Assembly: GCA_017479385.1 (NCBI GenBank)
Contig: JAFVCE010000015.1
Span: 168,173 to 232,172, forward strand
DNA from: Bacteroidales bacterium
GTDB lineage: Bacteria; Bacteroidota; Bacteroidia; Bacteroidales; P3
Length of the DNA stretch: 64,000 bases
Direction of reading: 5' to 3'
Each line of letters starts with the position of its first letter. The stretch's first letter is position 1. This document shows, piece after piece, positions 7,666-16,828 of the stretch. The position numbers and the translations under genes were made by a program. The notes beneath the pieces were generated by a model that was not told the origin of the DNA, ran no database searches, and saw only the letters and a list, made by a program, of their open reading frames with translations.

Positions 7666-8052
7666 CTATAATTTCGAGAATATTCTCAAAATTCCTCTTA
7701 CCATTGAAGCTGCATCAATCGATTTAAACGATAATAAGTTACTTCTATTCAGTTCGACTGCAGCTCTCATTTTCTCTATTAAGCGACAGAACTCCTCCTT
7801 TGCGGTTTGAAAATCAGCAAATCTAAGATTTATTGATGATGTCGTCTCCTGTTGTTTCATATGAGGAGAAAATACTATTTCTCCTGACTGTATCAAATAA
7901 TAATCTGCATTATCTTGCATTACTTCTTTTGTACAAAAAACGAAATCTTGTTTAAATTGCGTAATTTTAATTGGGTCTTCTGTCAGATTCTTGGCTTCCT
8001 CAAATAATGAATCTAATATTTGTATTTTCTTCTTGTATGTCATATATCTCAT
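7666..8052 (-). CDS. Hypothetical protein downstream of the methyltransferase
   Basis: A 128-residue AT-rich gene 38 bp past the methyltransferase stop, same strand, so probably the third gene of the helicase-methyltransferase operon. The protein is mixed alpha/beta with long predicted helices at both ends (KIQILDSLFEEAKNL; TAKEEFCRLIEKMRAAVEL). No motif is recognised. An alternative start four codons in (MTYKKK) is possible. It might be an accessory or immunity-type protein of the system, but nothing in it shows this. Confidence 0.55.
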   Translation of the reverse strand: MRYMTYKKKIQILDSLFEEAKNLTEDPIKITQFKQDFVFCTKEVMQDNADYYLIQSGEIVFSPHMKQQETTSSINLRFADFQTAKEEFCRLIEKMRAAVELNRSNLLSFKSIDAASMVRGILRIFSKL

Positions 8053-8090
8053 TGGATTATGTTCTATATGGATGACGATGGCAGAATAAA

Positions 8091-11075
8091 TTATTGTTCT
8101 ATTATTGCGATTTCTTCTTTGGTGAGGTTGTAGAGTTGATAGACTAGGGTGTCTATTTCTTTTTCCAGTGATGAAATATCAGAGTTAGGATTATTTTGCT
8201 TTTTAGCGACAATCATGTCAATCAACGACGTTATGGCTTCTTCTTGTTCAGTATTGGCCTCGGGGATAGGCAGTTGCTCTAACTCATAGATATTAACATG
8301 GTTGTTGGTGCTTGTTTTTCGGAAATACCAATCAATAATGCGTGAGTTGATAATGGCTAATACGTATTTGTTGTTACAATTTGGGTCAAGTGCAATTTTG
8401 TTTACAGAATTACCAAACAAACACCTTTCTTTCCTGGTTAAAGAAACATTAAATCTACGTCTATCTGTCATTCCAGATATTTGCTGACACACAAGGTACG
8501 TATTCAATGTGTTCTTCATTACAATATCATTCTTATATCCATTTTGAACATATTCCTCCACCATTTCATCGGTATAATACCTGTGTACATGACACCCTCG
8601 GTACATCTTTACATCCGTTTGTCTTGTTGAAAAGCAGAAACACTCATTGGTGAGATTGAAGTCGCCCTGAGACGACGATTGTATCATATCGCCAAGAAAG
8701 GTTGTGCCATCGTTCATTTTTTCGACGATAGAAAAATCGTCATGTCGAATGAGAGGGAAGTAATAACCCTGTGGATAGAAATGCAGGGGTGTTTGTTGAG
8801 GAATGACTGCGAAATCGAAACTATTGATAGTGGTTAAGTCATTGTTCGCAGACAAGAGAAATATATGATTGTTGCAAGGCATGCCCTTTGAGAAAAGGAC
8901 AATACAAGTTGCCACTAATGCGCCTTTGAACAGTTGACCTTCAGGGTGTGGTGCCACCTTGGGAAATTCAATCACCTGATATAGATTCGTTTTCTTTATT
9001 AGTAATTCTCTGGTATGCTGCGATGACGAGTCACACATCAAGGAACTCTGTGTTATCAATGCACAAATACCACCATTGCTCAAAATGTTGTACGAATGCT
9101 CTACAAATAGTTTGTAAATATTCTGTTTGCCTTTATCTTTTCCTTCTGAATATGGAAACTTTAGCTTGTCAACAAGTCCCTTTTTCATCTGGAAATATGG
9201 CGGGTTACCAATGACGATATCAAATCCGCCGCGGTCGAAGATGTCTTTGAACCAAGTGTGCCAGAGGAAGAAGTCCTGGTTGGCGGAGGGGTCGAGGGTT
9301 TGCAGGCGAGCTTCGGCGGTGGGACTGATGCCTTGCTGGAGGATATAGCTCTTGACGGTGGAGTTAATCTGTGTGCGGTATTGCACCTTCTCGTTGTGGT
9401 CGGTGAGGGAGAAGTATTTCTTGAGCAGCAGTTGCAGGTTGTGGCGGGTGTCGGCGGAGGAGAAGTCGAGGCCATACTGCGAGGCGAGGGCTTTCTTGCG
9501 GCAGCCCACCTTGCCGTCGAGTATATGGCTGAGGTCGCAGCCCTCGAAACTCTCGATGAGGCTGTTGCCTTGCATGAACTTGTAGTCGAAGTTGGGCAAC
9601 GGCTCCGGTCCAGTGGCAGGGTTGCCGTCCCATTCGGCATCCACCACTATGCTGAGCCAGAAACGCAGGCGGGCGATGTCGATGGCACCGCGCTCTATGT
9701 CCACGCCGTAGATGTTGCGCTCTATTATCTCGCGTTTGAGCGCATAGCGCGGTGTGGTGTCGCCCACCGCCTCGCGGCAACGCCACAGCTCGTTTAGCAG
9801 TCCCATGGGGAAGGCTCCGCTGCCTATGGCAGGGTCGCAGATGCGCACCTCGCGCAACGCCTCGGCCATGGTCTCACGGCAGGGCAGCAATGTTTCCGGC
9901 AATTCGTGCTGCTCCACGAAGTGGCGGATGGCGGGGGATGCTGGTGCCGATGAAGCACCATCCAATCTGCTTTGCAGGTAGGCAATCAGGCTCTCCTTGC
10001 ACATGTAGCGCACAATCTCCTTGGGTGTGTAGAAAGCACCTTTGGCCTTGTTATCCTCGAGCAGGCTTTCGAATATCTTGCCCAGCATCTCGGGGTCCAC
10101 GCCCACCTCGGCATCGTCGGGGTCGTTCTCATCCACGGTGAAGTTATATGAAGCCAAGAACTCGAAGAGTTTTTCGAACAGCTCGGCAGGCAGCTGTATC
10201 TTCCGCTTGTCCACCTCGTCGCGTTCAAAGAGACCACCGTTCAGGTATGGCAATGCCTGCCATTGCCGCAGCAGCTGCATATCCCACCCCTCGCGGTGGA
10301 ATAGGGCTTCGCGTTTGGCGACTTCGGTATTGAATATGCCGAAGAATAGCGGCTCAAGCACCTGCTCGAGGAAGTCAGCCTGTCGGTCGAGGGATTGCAT
10401 GAAGAAGAGGTTCTTCAAAAACTCCGGGTCGCCATCCAGCCATCCTTTCTTTTGCAGGAAGTGGAGGAAGACTATGCGGCCGAGCATCTTCTTCACGTAG
10501 TCGTGGATGACGGCGCCGTCGTACCCCTGCTGTTTCAGCTCGCTGACGATACTGTCGTAGTGGTGGTGATATTCCTTGAAGAACTCGTTGCTGAGGGCAT
10601 CGACGGAGAAGGCGCGTTTGAGGTCGTCGAGGGTGAGCGTAGCGGCATCGATGCGTTGCAGACGCTCCAACGGGGTCTTATACTGCCCCTGTGGGTCGCC
10701 CAGCACGTAGGAGTAGCGTTTGGTGGCGGTGCTGCCTTCGCGCAGGTCGCAGATATAGGAAAGCCTCCAGCGGCGACCGTCGTCGAACACGGCAATGGCA
10801 GCCTCGACGTCATACTTTAAATAAGGGGCAATCAGCTTGCGCAGCCCCACGCGCTTGCGCTCCACGCTGCTGTGCGAGCGGGTGTAGAAGAAACCAATCA
10901 AACGGCCTTCGGCATCCTCGCGATCGCCGATACAGTACACCTCGTCGCCTTCGTCGGTGGTGGCGAGATGCTCGAGGCTTTCTTGCTTATTGAGGTTGGT
11001 ACAGCCGAAGAGGCGGTGCACTATCTCTTCGCTGTATGTGGTATAGTTGAATGGGGCTTGGAATATCTGTTTCAT
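8091..11075 (-). CDS. Eco57I-type N6-adenine DNA methyltransferase (994 aa)
   Basis: The SAM-binding motif DPAIGSGAF is at residues 414-422 and the catalytic motif NPPYF at 624-628, preceded by KGAFYTPKEIV (346-356), the usual order for adenine methyltransferases of restriction systems with built-in target recognition. Residues 1-340 form an N-terminal region with no obvious nuclease motif. The C-terminal third is probably the target-recognition domain. The gene begins 8 bp after the helicase stop. Its last 1.1 kb is clearly more AT-rich than the first 1.9 kb, with the change next to the NPPYF codons (about 9.2 kb), as if the recognition half had been exchanged. Confidence 0.88.
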   Translation of the reverse strand: MKQIFQAPFNYTTYSEEIVHRLFGCTNLNKQESLEHLATTDEGDEVYCIGDREDAEGRLIGFFYTRSHSSVERKRVGLRKLIAPYLKYDVEAAIAVFDDGRRWRLSYICDLREGSTATKRYSYVLGDPQGQYKTPLERLQRIDAATLTLDDLKRAFSVDALSNEFFKEYHHHYDSIVSELKQQGYDGAVIHDYVKKMLGRIVFLHFLQKKGWLDGDPEFLKNLFFMQSLDRQADFLEQVLEPLFFGIFNTEVAKREALFHREGWDMQLLRQWQALPYLNGGLFERDEVDKRKIQLPAELFEKLFEFLASYNFTVDENDPDDAEVGVDPEMLGKIFESLLEDNKAKGAFYTPKEIVRYMCKESLIAYLQSRLDGASSAPASPAIRHFVEQHELPETLLPCRETMAEALREVRICDPAIGSGAFPMGLLNELWRCREAVGDTTPRYALKREIIERNIYGVDIERGAIDIARLRFWLSIVVDAEWDGNPATGPEPLPNFDYKFMQGNSLIESFEGCDLSHILDGKVGCRKKALASQYGLDFSSADTRHNLQLLLKKYFSLTDHNEKVQYRTQINSTVKSYILQQGISPTAEARLQTLDPSANQDFFLWHTWFKDIFDRGGFDIVIGNPPYFQMKKGLVDKLKFPYSEGKDKGKQNIYKLFVEHSYNILSNGGICALITQSSLMCDSSSQHTRELLIKKTNLYQVIEFPKVAPHPEGQLFKGALVATCIVLFSKGMPCNNHIFLLSANNDLTTINSFDFAVIPQQTPLHFYPQGYYFPLIRHDDFSIVEKMNDGTTFLGDMIQSSSQGDFNLTNECFCFSTRQTDVKMYRGCHVHRYYTDEMVEEYVQNGYKNDIVMKNTLNTYLVCQQISGMTDRRRFNVSLTRKERCLFGNSVNKIALDPNCNNKYVLAIINSRIIDWYFRKTSTNNHVNIYELEQLPIPEANTEQEEAITSLIDMIVAKKQNNPNSDISSLEKEIDTLVYQLYNLTKEEIAIIEQ

Positions 11076-11083
11076 CTTGTTTG

Positions 11084-14000
11084 TTATTTTACAAAGGTTT
11101 CGGAAAGGATAATATCGGGTTGTGCAATAGCGGCAGGAATGCTAGTGGCGGAACTCTTCTCCACTTGGTCAGCATAGCGTGCTGCAAGGGCTTCCAACTG
11201 CTGCACAATCGCTATTGTCGGCAGTGGCTCTTTCTTGTGCTTGCGCGAGAGGCGGTTCAGCTGGTCGGCCAGTTGGTTGAAGGTGCCATGCTCCACGAGA
11301 CGTTTCAGCCGGTCGAGGGTCTGCAGAGCCTCGGCATCGTGCATCATGCCGGGGCGCACCTCGCGCAGGAAGGCGGCAGCCTTCTTGGCGTCGTTGTCGC
11401 GTCCACCTATGCGCGGACGCTCTTCGTGCTGCTCCTGCTGTTGGTCGTGGGCATACTGAGCCATCGAGCGGCGCACCTGGTCGTAGTGTGCCTCGTTGTT
11501 GTCGCCCCAGGGGGCGGCAGGCTCCGATGGGTCGGCCTTGAGCAGGCTGACGGCATCGAGGAACGAGAGTTCGCGCACCTGCTCGCCCACGAGGTAGAAA
11601 GCCTTCTTCTGTGGCGAGGAGAGGTAGGCAAGGGTGGATGGCACGGTGGCATCATTCGGCAACTGCACCCTCCCTGCCTCTCTGGCGCAGCGGCTCTTGG
11701 CAGGCAGCTGCTTGATGCGGCGGTAGAGCGTAGGGTTGCTGTCGTGCAGGGCTTGCACCTCGCTGCGCAGGGCCAGACGGCGGTCGGTGTCGTCGGGCAT
11801 ATCGGAGTTGAAGAGACGGAATTCCTGAACAATCTCGTCGTGCGAATAGATGCGCGTGTCCTCGCCGAGTGCGGAGTGGAAGCTCTGCAACTTTATGAAG
11901 GAGTTCTTCTTCAGGCTGATGATGGCATCGCCAGGGTCGGAGGGGTAGAACATGTAGTTGTGGATGGCCTTGGCGGTGGAGCCTATGCGGTTCACGCGGC
12001 CGATGCGTTGCATCAGTCGGGTCGCGTTCCACGGACTGTCGTAGTTCACAATCATATTGGCGCGGTGCAGGTTCACGCCCTCGGCCAGCACGTCGCTGGT
12101 GATGATGATATTATAGTCGTTGCGAGGGTCTCCGTCGTATTTGGCGTCGAAGTTCTCGCGTATTGTCTGCTGCTTGCGTTTGCGGTCGCGTGCGCATACA
12201 GGCAGTATGTCGGTGCGGTGCAGCCGCCCTTGAAGTTGCTCGGTGAGGTAGTTCACCGTGTCCACACTCTCGCTGAAGACCACCAGCTTTCCGCTGGGGT
12301 TGCGCTCGGGGTCGAACAGCTCGCCTTGCAGCATCTGCACGAAGAGGTCGAGCTTCGGGTCGGCGGTGAGGGCATCCCACCGCTGGCAGAGTCCACGTAG
12401 CAGTGTGGCATCGTATTCCAGCATGGGCAGGAAGTCGGGGTTGAAGTCGGCTGCTCGGAACACAATCCCGTCGGTGTCGTAACCCTTTGTCATGGCCAAC
12501 TCGATAATCTCGTCCAGCTCCAACCCGTCGGCCTGCAACTTCTTCACGTTCATGTCAGGGGCGATGATGACCTTATCCTCGTGGAACATGCGTATCATCC
12601 CTTCGGTGGCTTCGAGCAGTGTGTGGAGCGACCGCTTGAAGGCGAAGAACGAGCTCTCCAACCGTTTCACCATGTGGGTACGGTAGATGCCGGCCAGTGC
12701 TTCGGCCATGTGCTTGGCCGACTTGCCCGAAGGCACACGATATTTGGGGCAATACTCGATGGCGCGGTAGCGGGCATAGCGCAATCCGCTGCCGTCAAAT
12801 TGATCCGGGTCTACCGCCTGCAAGTTGGCCGTAGGGGTGTCGATCAACTTCTTATAGGTGTCGACAAACAGCATCAACTCGCCGGGCTGCATCTGATAGG
12901 TGCGGTCTTCGGGGTCGAGCAGTTGGGGGAAGTGTATCTCGGCGGCATAGCGCGGCTCATGCTCGATATTGCTGCGCGTGCGGCGCACCATCACCTTCTC
13001 CAACACCGTGTGGCGCAGGGCGTGGTTGATGGCATCGATGCGCTGCTGCAGTTCGGCGGGCTTCAATTGCTGCCGCTGCGACATCAAGGCGTTGTACTCC
13101 TTAATCCACGGCGCGAAGGTGTCGGCAACGTTCTGCACCCCGTCGATGGTGCAGCGGGCGGTGTCCTGGAAGAGGAGAAGCTGGTTCTTGATGTCCTCGG
13201 GCGTGTTGTTGAAGGGGGTGGCCGAAAGTAGCAGCACGCGTTTGCCGCCACGGATATTGCCCTTGTTGACGCGGCCCGACTTGGTGATGCGTTGCAGGAG
13301 GTCGTAGTTGCCTGTGGTGTCGTGGCGGAAGTTGTGCGCCTCGTCCACTATGATGAGGTCGTAGTACGGCGGCAGGTCGTAGCCGTCGCCGTCCACGATC
13401 TTGTCGAGGCTGCCGTTGCTCACAAAACGACTGTAGCGGTTCTTCAAATGGAAATCGTCGAAGGTCTTCACCCAGTTACGCTCGACCGACGGGGGATAGA
13501 CGACGAGGATGCGGGTGCCGTCGCCATTGGCAGCCACAAATCGCTGCGCTATCATGGCGGCAATCACCGTCTTGCCGAGACCCACCACGTCGGCGATGAA
13601 GCATCCTCCGTGGCGGAGCATGATGTCGTAGCCCTGAATGACGGCATCGCGCTGATAGGTCAGGTCGTCGTAGCCATCGGGCAGCACCGGCGCGAAGTCG
13701 TCCTCCACCTGCGTGCCGAACTGGTCTATCAGCACACGCATATACAGCTCGTATGGCGTGGGCTGATGCTCCTGCGGAGCAAGGTGAGTACGATTCACGA
13801 TGCGCTGCACATCGGCCATGGTAACAGTCAACGCGTCAGCCCACAGCTGCTGGAACTGCGCCTCGCAGTAGGCCACGTCGTCGTAGTCCTTCATCGCCAC
13901 GTTGAGCTCGTAGCGCGGCGGCTCGGTGGTGCCGAGGCCTTGGGCTGAGAGGTTGCTGCTGCCCATGATGACCCAGCCGTCGCTGTGCTCGGAATGTTGC

Positions 14001-14422
14001 TGCGGCAGGCAGAGGTAGAACTTGGCGTGGAGGTCGCGCGTGGGGTGTATGCGCAATTCAAGGCGACCTGCGGCAATGTCGTCGCAGAACTGGCGTATGC
14101 CTTCGTCCACCTCGCTGCTGTATTCGGCTCGGCGCACGTCGTCAAGGAACGCCTCGCAATACTGCTCTATCGATGCTTCGCGGTCTCCGAAAAACATCTT
14201 GCCGGCAGCCTGCGCCCGGCGGAAGAGGTCGTCGATATTTATGCCGACGAGGATTTTAATCTCATGCGTGCCGGCCAGCTCCTGCCGCAGGCGGAAGTAG
14301 CCGCTACTGCGGAAATAGCCCACCACGGCGTGGAACACGTCGAAATCTGCCATGGCCGACGCAATGCCATGGAACTTGTCCATCAGAGTAGCGTCGATGT
14401 TGTTGAAGAACTTGCTACTCAT
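11084..14422 (-). CDS. PLD-nuclease/SNF2 helicase fusion of a defence operon (1112 aa)
   Basis: The N-terminal 180 residues form a phospholipase-D-like nuclease domain with HAK at 132-134 and GSSN at 154-157. A SNF2-type helicase follows: GLGKT 281-285 (Walker A), DEAH 360-363, SATPFN 400-405. The second RecA lobe has the QRIGRVNRIGST motif VI. It is the promoter-proximal gene of an operon with the adenine methyltransferase. The pairing recalls DISARM (SNF2 helicase DrmD, methylase DrmMI, PLD protein DrmC), but DrmA/DrmB are absent and PLD is fused to the helicase. Probable role: nuclease/translocase acting on unmodified foreign DNA. Confidence 0.85.
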   Translation of the reverse strand: MSSKFFNNIDATLMDKFHGIASAMADFDVFHAVVGYFRSSGYFRLRQELAGTHEIKILVGINIDDLFRRAQAAGKMFFGDREASIEQYCEAFLDDVRRAEYSSEVDEGIRQFCDDIAAGRLELRIHPTRDLHAKFYLCLPQQHSEHSDGWVIMGSSNLSAQGLGTTEPPRYELNVAMKDYDDVAYCEAQFQQLWADALTVTMADVQRIVNRTHLAPQEHQPTPYELYMRVLIDQFGTQVEDDFAPVLPDGYDDLTYQRDAVIQGYDIMLRHGGCFIADVVGLGKTVIAAMIAQRFVAANGDGTRILVVYPPSVERNWVKTFDDFHLKNRYSRFVSNGSLDKIVDGDGYDLPPYYDLIIVDEAHNFRHDTTGNYDLLQRITKSGRVNKGNIRGGKRVLLLSATPFNNTPEDIKNQLLLFQDTARCTIDGVQNVADTFAPWIKEYNALMSQRQQLKPAELQQRIDAINHALRHTVLEKVMVRRTRSNIEHEPRYAAEIHFPQLLDPEDRTYQMQPGELMLFVDTYKKLIDTPTANLQAVDPDQFDGSGLRYARYRAIEYCPKYRVPSGKSAKHMAEALAGIYRTHMVKRLESSFFAFKRSLHTLLEATEGMIRMFHEDKVIIAPDMNVKKLQADGLELDEIIELAMTKGYDTDGIVFRAADFNPDFLPMLEYDATLLRGLCQRWDALTADPKLDLFVQMLQGELFDPERNPSGKLVVFSESVDTVNYLTEQLQGRLHRTDILPVCARDRKRKQQTIRENFDAKYDGDPRNDYNIIITSDVLAEGVNLHRANMIVNYDSPWNATRLMQRIGRVNRIGSTAKAIHNYMFYPSDPGDAIISLKKNSFIKLQSFHSALGEDTRIYSHDEIVQEFRLFNSDMPDDTDRRLALRSEVQALHDSNPTLYRRIKQLPAKSRCAREAGRVQLPNDATVPSTLAYLSSPQKKAFYLVGEQVRELSFLDAVSLLKADPSEPAAPWGDNNEAHYDQVRRSMAQYAHDQQQEQHEERPRIGGRDNDAKKAAAFLREVRPGMMHDAEALQTLDRLKRLVEHGTFNQLADQLNRLSRKHKKEPLPTIAIVQQLEALAARYADQVEKSSATSIPAAIAQPDIILSETFVK

Positions 14423-14643
14423 AGACGGACAATGTTTTTATGCGCCGCACGCAAAGCGCACGGCGCAGCCCCTGCGCAGACAGCCGCCTGCACAGTGAAG
14501 TTACTGACTAAAGAAAAACGATCCTTGCCGAGCCGCCCGGCGCGCCCCGACGCTACACCGCCACTATGCCACAGCCTCCGCTGGGGGGGGTGATTAAGAA
14601 TATCTTGGACATTATGCCATGTTCATTTGTATAATTCATGCTG

Positions 14644-14674
14644 CAAAGTTACGCTTTTTTTCGCACTTGGCAAA
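14644..14674 (-). promoter_or_regulatory. Promoter of the helicase-methyltransferase operon
   Basis: On the minus strand TTTG (14674-14671), 19 bp, TAACTTTG (14651-14644): an exact consensus match. The helicase start is about 220 nt downstream, an unusually long leader for this window. Confidence 0.8.
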
Positions 14675-14755
14675 ATATATTTCGCATTGGGGGGGGATTG
14701 TTACTCGAAGCAGCCTCAATCAGAGACTTATCAATAACCGCTTAGCGTACGTATG

Positions 14756-14775
14756 TCCGATTATTTAATCGCACA
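14756..14775 (+). repeat. Right copy of the 20-bp island-flanking repeat
   Basis: Partner of 6466-6485, 18 of 20 identical. Here it is only 23 bp from the 53-bp repeat. Confidence 0.6.
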
Positions 14776-14798
14776 GATGTTCATTCTGGGGGGGGGAT

Positions 14799-14851
14799 TT
14801 CTTCGTGTGGTGGTATCTTTAGGTGGACTCAATTGCAAAAAAGTTGTATCT
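14799..14851 (+). repeat. Right 53-bp direct repeat of the defence island
   Basis: Partner of 6993-7045, same orientation, 48 of 53 identical, 28 bp perfect. Its promoter -7 box is altered. Confidence 0.85.
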
Positions 14852-14970
14852 ATAAAAAGAAGTCAAGTGTGACAGTTGTACCCTTGATAGGTTCATAGAC
14901 ATGAAAGAATTGGCAGATAACTAATGAGCCTCCGATTTGTCTATTGTGCTCAATTTCAGGTCAGAGACGT

Positions 14971-15029
14971 GTTAGGTAGGGGTTGGGGTCGTATTGAGGT
15001 CGAACAAGGCTTGATAATCAGATGGTTAC
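14971..15029 (+). repeat. 11-bp-period dispersed repeat, copy B
   Basis: On the minus strand it starts with a GTAACCATCTGATT end similar to the GTAACTGCTTGATT ends of copies E and G, then TTCGACCTCAA, TACGACCCCAA, CCCCTACCTAA. The other end is not recognisable. It follows the stop of the YfcC gene. Confidence 0.75.
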
Positions 15030-15103
15030 AAAAGGGCAAAAAGGGCCTCCTAATTCGAGTCTTACTCGACACATAAGCGATAGATGGACAGTGACTTACG
15101 GTG

Positions 15104-16702
15104 TTAGAAGCCTGGCAAGTCGAGCCACAGGGTGGGCAACATGAGCAGAAAACCCACGACGATGAGCCCCACAATGAATTTCCACGCCCACTTGAACCAC
15201 ACTCCGTATGGGATTTTGGCCACCCCGAGGCAGCCTATGAGTACGCCGCTGGTAGGGGTAATCATGTTTGTAAAGCCATCGCCAAACTGGAATGCGAGGA
15301 CGGTGGTCTGGCGCGACACCTCAATCAGGTCGGCAAATTGGGCCATGATGGGCATGGTGAGGGCGGCTTTGGCCGAGCCTGAAGGCATAATGACGTTGAG
15401 CGCCGTCTGGAAAAGGTACATCACACCGAGCGACGCCACCTCGCCGGTGCCTGCCAGCGAGCGCGTGAGGCCATAGAGAATTGTATCGATTACATGGCCA
15501 TCGCGCAGCACGAAGATGATGCCACTGGCCAGGCCCACCACGAGGGCTGCCGAGAGTATGTCTTTGCACCCCGAAAGGAAGAGCTTGGCTATGTCGTCGG
15601 CCCTCTGGCTATCGGCAATTCCGCAACAAATGCCCATGGCTAAAAACAGGGCCGAAATTTCCATCACGTACCATCCGTAGCCCAAAACTCCGGCAATAAG
15701 ATATAATATAGTAAATAATAATATATCGATAATAAAAAGGTGTACCGAGCGTTTCAAGGCGAGCGCGCCAGACAGCGCAAAAAGGGCAGCGAGCACCGGC
15801 ATGAGCACCAGGTTGAAGGTGGTTTGGCCAATGGTGACCGACGTGGTGGGGTAGGCCACGGCCACGGCAATCAGCACCGCCACCATAGCGCCGTAGAGCA
15901 CCCACGGCGCGGCCGTGGCATGGCGAGCCGACTGGGCGGTTGGCACCTCGGTCGCAGCCCTCTGGCGCCAATATTCGTCGAGTTTGTATACGGGCGAACT
16001 CGTGGGGTTGCGTTTCACTTTGGCGGCATACCACAGCACGAAGGCTATGGCCAGCACCGTCAGCACCACCCAGCACACAAAGCGGTATTCCAGGCCCGAG
16101 AAGATGGGCAGCTCGGCAATTCCCTGCGCAATGCCGATGGTAAAGGGGTTGAGCATTGCGCCCGCAAAGCCCACGTGGGCAGCAACATAGCACATACAGA
16201 GGCCCACAATAGAGTCGTAGCCCATCGAGATGGCCAGCGGCACAAAAATCACCACAAAGGCAATAGTCTCCTCGCTCATCCCAAACACGGCTCCAAACAG
16301 GCTGAACATCACCATAACCAGCGCGATGATGATGTTCTCTACCCCCAAACGGCGCAGCAACTTGTTGTTATTGAGACGTTGAACACGGCGCAGGAAGGCC
16401 ATCACGGCCACGTCGATGGCATGACTATTGTTCAAAATCCAAAAAGCTCCGCCCACCATGAGGATGAAAACAATAATGTCGGCCTTATCCACAAAACCAT
16501 TGAAGAGCGACGAAAAGACCTGCCAAGTCTGCGGCGAGCGGTCCACAAAATGGAACGAGCCACCGTCGACCACCTCGCGCGAGGAGCCACCCACCTCGAC
16601 AGTGTGGCGGGCAAATTCGCCAGCAGGCAACACCCAGGTGAGCGCTGCGGCTATCACAATCAGCGCGAAAACAATGGTAAAAGTGTGAGGTATGCGTTTC
16701 AT
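15104..16702 (-). CDS. YfcC-family membrane transporter
   Basis: A 532-residue protein with about 12-13 membrane helices and the family opening (MKRIPHTFTIVFALIVIAAALTWVLPAGEF in parts: IPHTFTIVFALI, TWVLPAGEF). Family segments GMSEETIAFVVIFVPL, NPFTIGIAQGIAELP and NVIMPSGSAKAALTMPIM are present. YfcC-type carriers are annotated as basic amino acid antiporters or C4/short-chain-acid carriers; the substrate cannot be decided here. It is divergent from ridA. A -7 box (TAATTTTG on the minus strand, 16726-16733) lies 24 bp before the start. Confidence 0.82.
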   Translation of the reverse strand: MKRIPHTFTIVFALIVIAAALTWVLPAGEFARHTVEVGGSSREVVDGGSFHFVDRSPQTWQVFSSLFNGFVDKADIIVFILMVGGAFWILNNSHAIDVAVMAFLRRVQRLNNNKLLRRLGVENIIIALVMVMFSLFGAVFGMSEETIAFVVIFVPLAISMGYDSIVGLCMCYVAAHVGFAGAMLNPFTIGIAQGIAELPIFSGLEYRFVCWVVLTVLAIAFVLWYAAKVKRNPTSSPVYKLDEYWRQRAATEVPTAQSARHATAAPWVLYGAMVAVLIAVAVAYPTTSVTIGQTTFNLVLMPVLAALFALSGALALKRSVHLFIIDILLFTILYLIAGVLGYGWYVMEISALFLAMGICCGIADSQRADDIAKLFLSGCKDILSAALVVGLASGIIFVLRDGHVIDTILYGLTRSLAGTGEVASLGVMYLFQTALNVIMPSGSAKAALTMPIMAQFADLIEVSRQTTVLAFQFGDGFTNMITPTSGVLIGCLGVAKIPYGVWFKWAWKFIVGLIVVGFLLMLPTLWLDLPGF

Positions 16703-16783
16703 TTGAGGTACTTTTTTCAGAGTGCAAAATTACAAAAAAAAATCTTTCTGCAGAAAAATAATCGCACATTCAAAAAAAAATTG

Positions 16784-16791
16784 TAAATTTG
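16784..16791 (+). promoter_or_regulatory. Promoter -7 box of ridA
   Basis: TAAATTTG matches TAnnTTTG, 37 bp before the ATG at 16829. No clear -33 TTTG at the right spacing. Confidence 0.5.
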
Positions 16792-16828
16792 CATTTTAAA
16801 AATATTAATAATAATACGACATACCAGT

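Larger units (their letters stand above)
14423..15103. other. Long leader and intergenic region upstream of the defence operon
   Basis: No gene is supported. Contents: a leader of about 220 nt for the helicase operon, its promoter (14644-14674), G-tracts at 14583-14590 (8), 14689-14696 (8) and 14788-14796 (9), the right-hand island repeats (14756-14775, 14799-14851) and repeat copy B (14971-15029). Confidence 0.7.

Noticed and set aside
11051-12400. Long plus-strand open frame (449 codons) opposite the helicase gene
   Set aside because: Antisense shadow of a GC-rich gene; no domain, and the opposite strand has clear helicase motifs.
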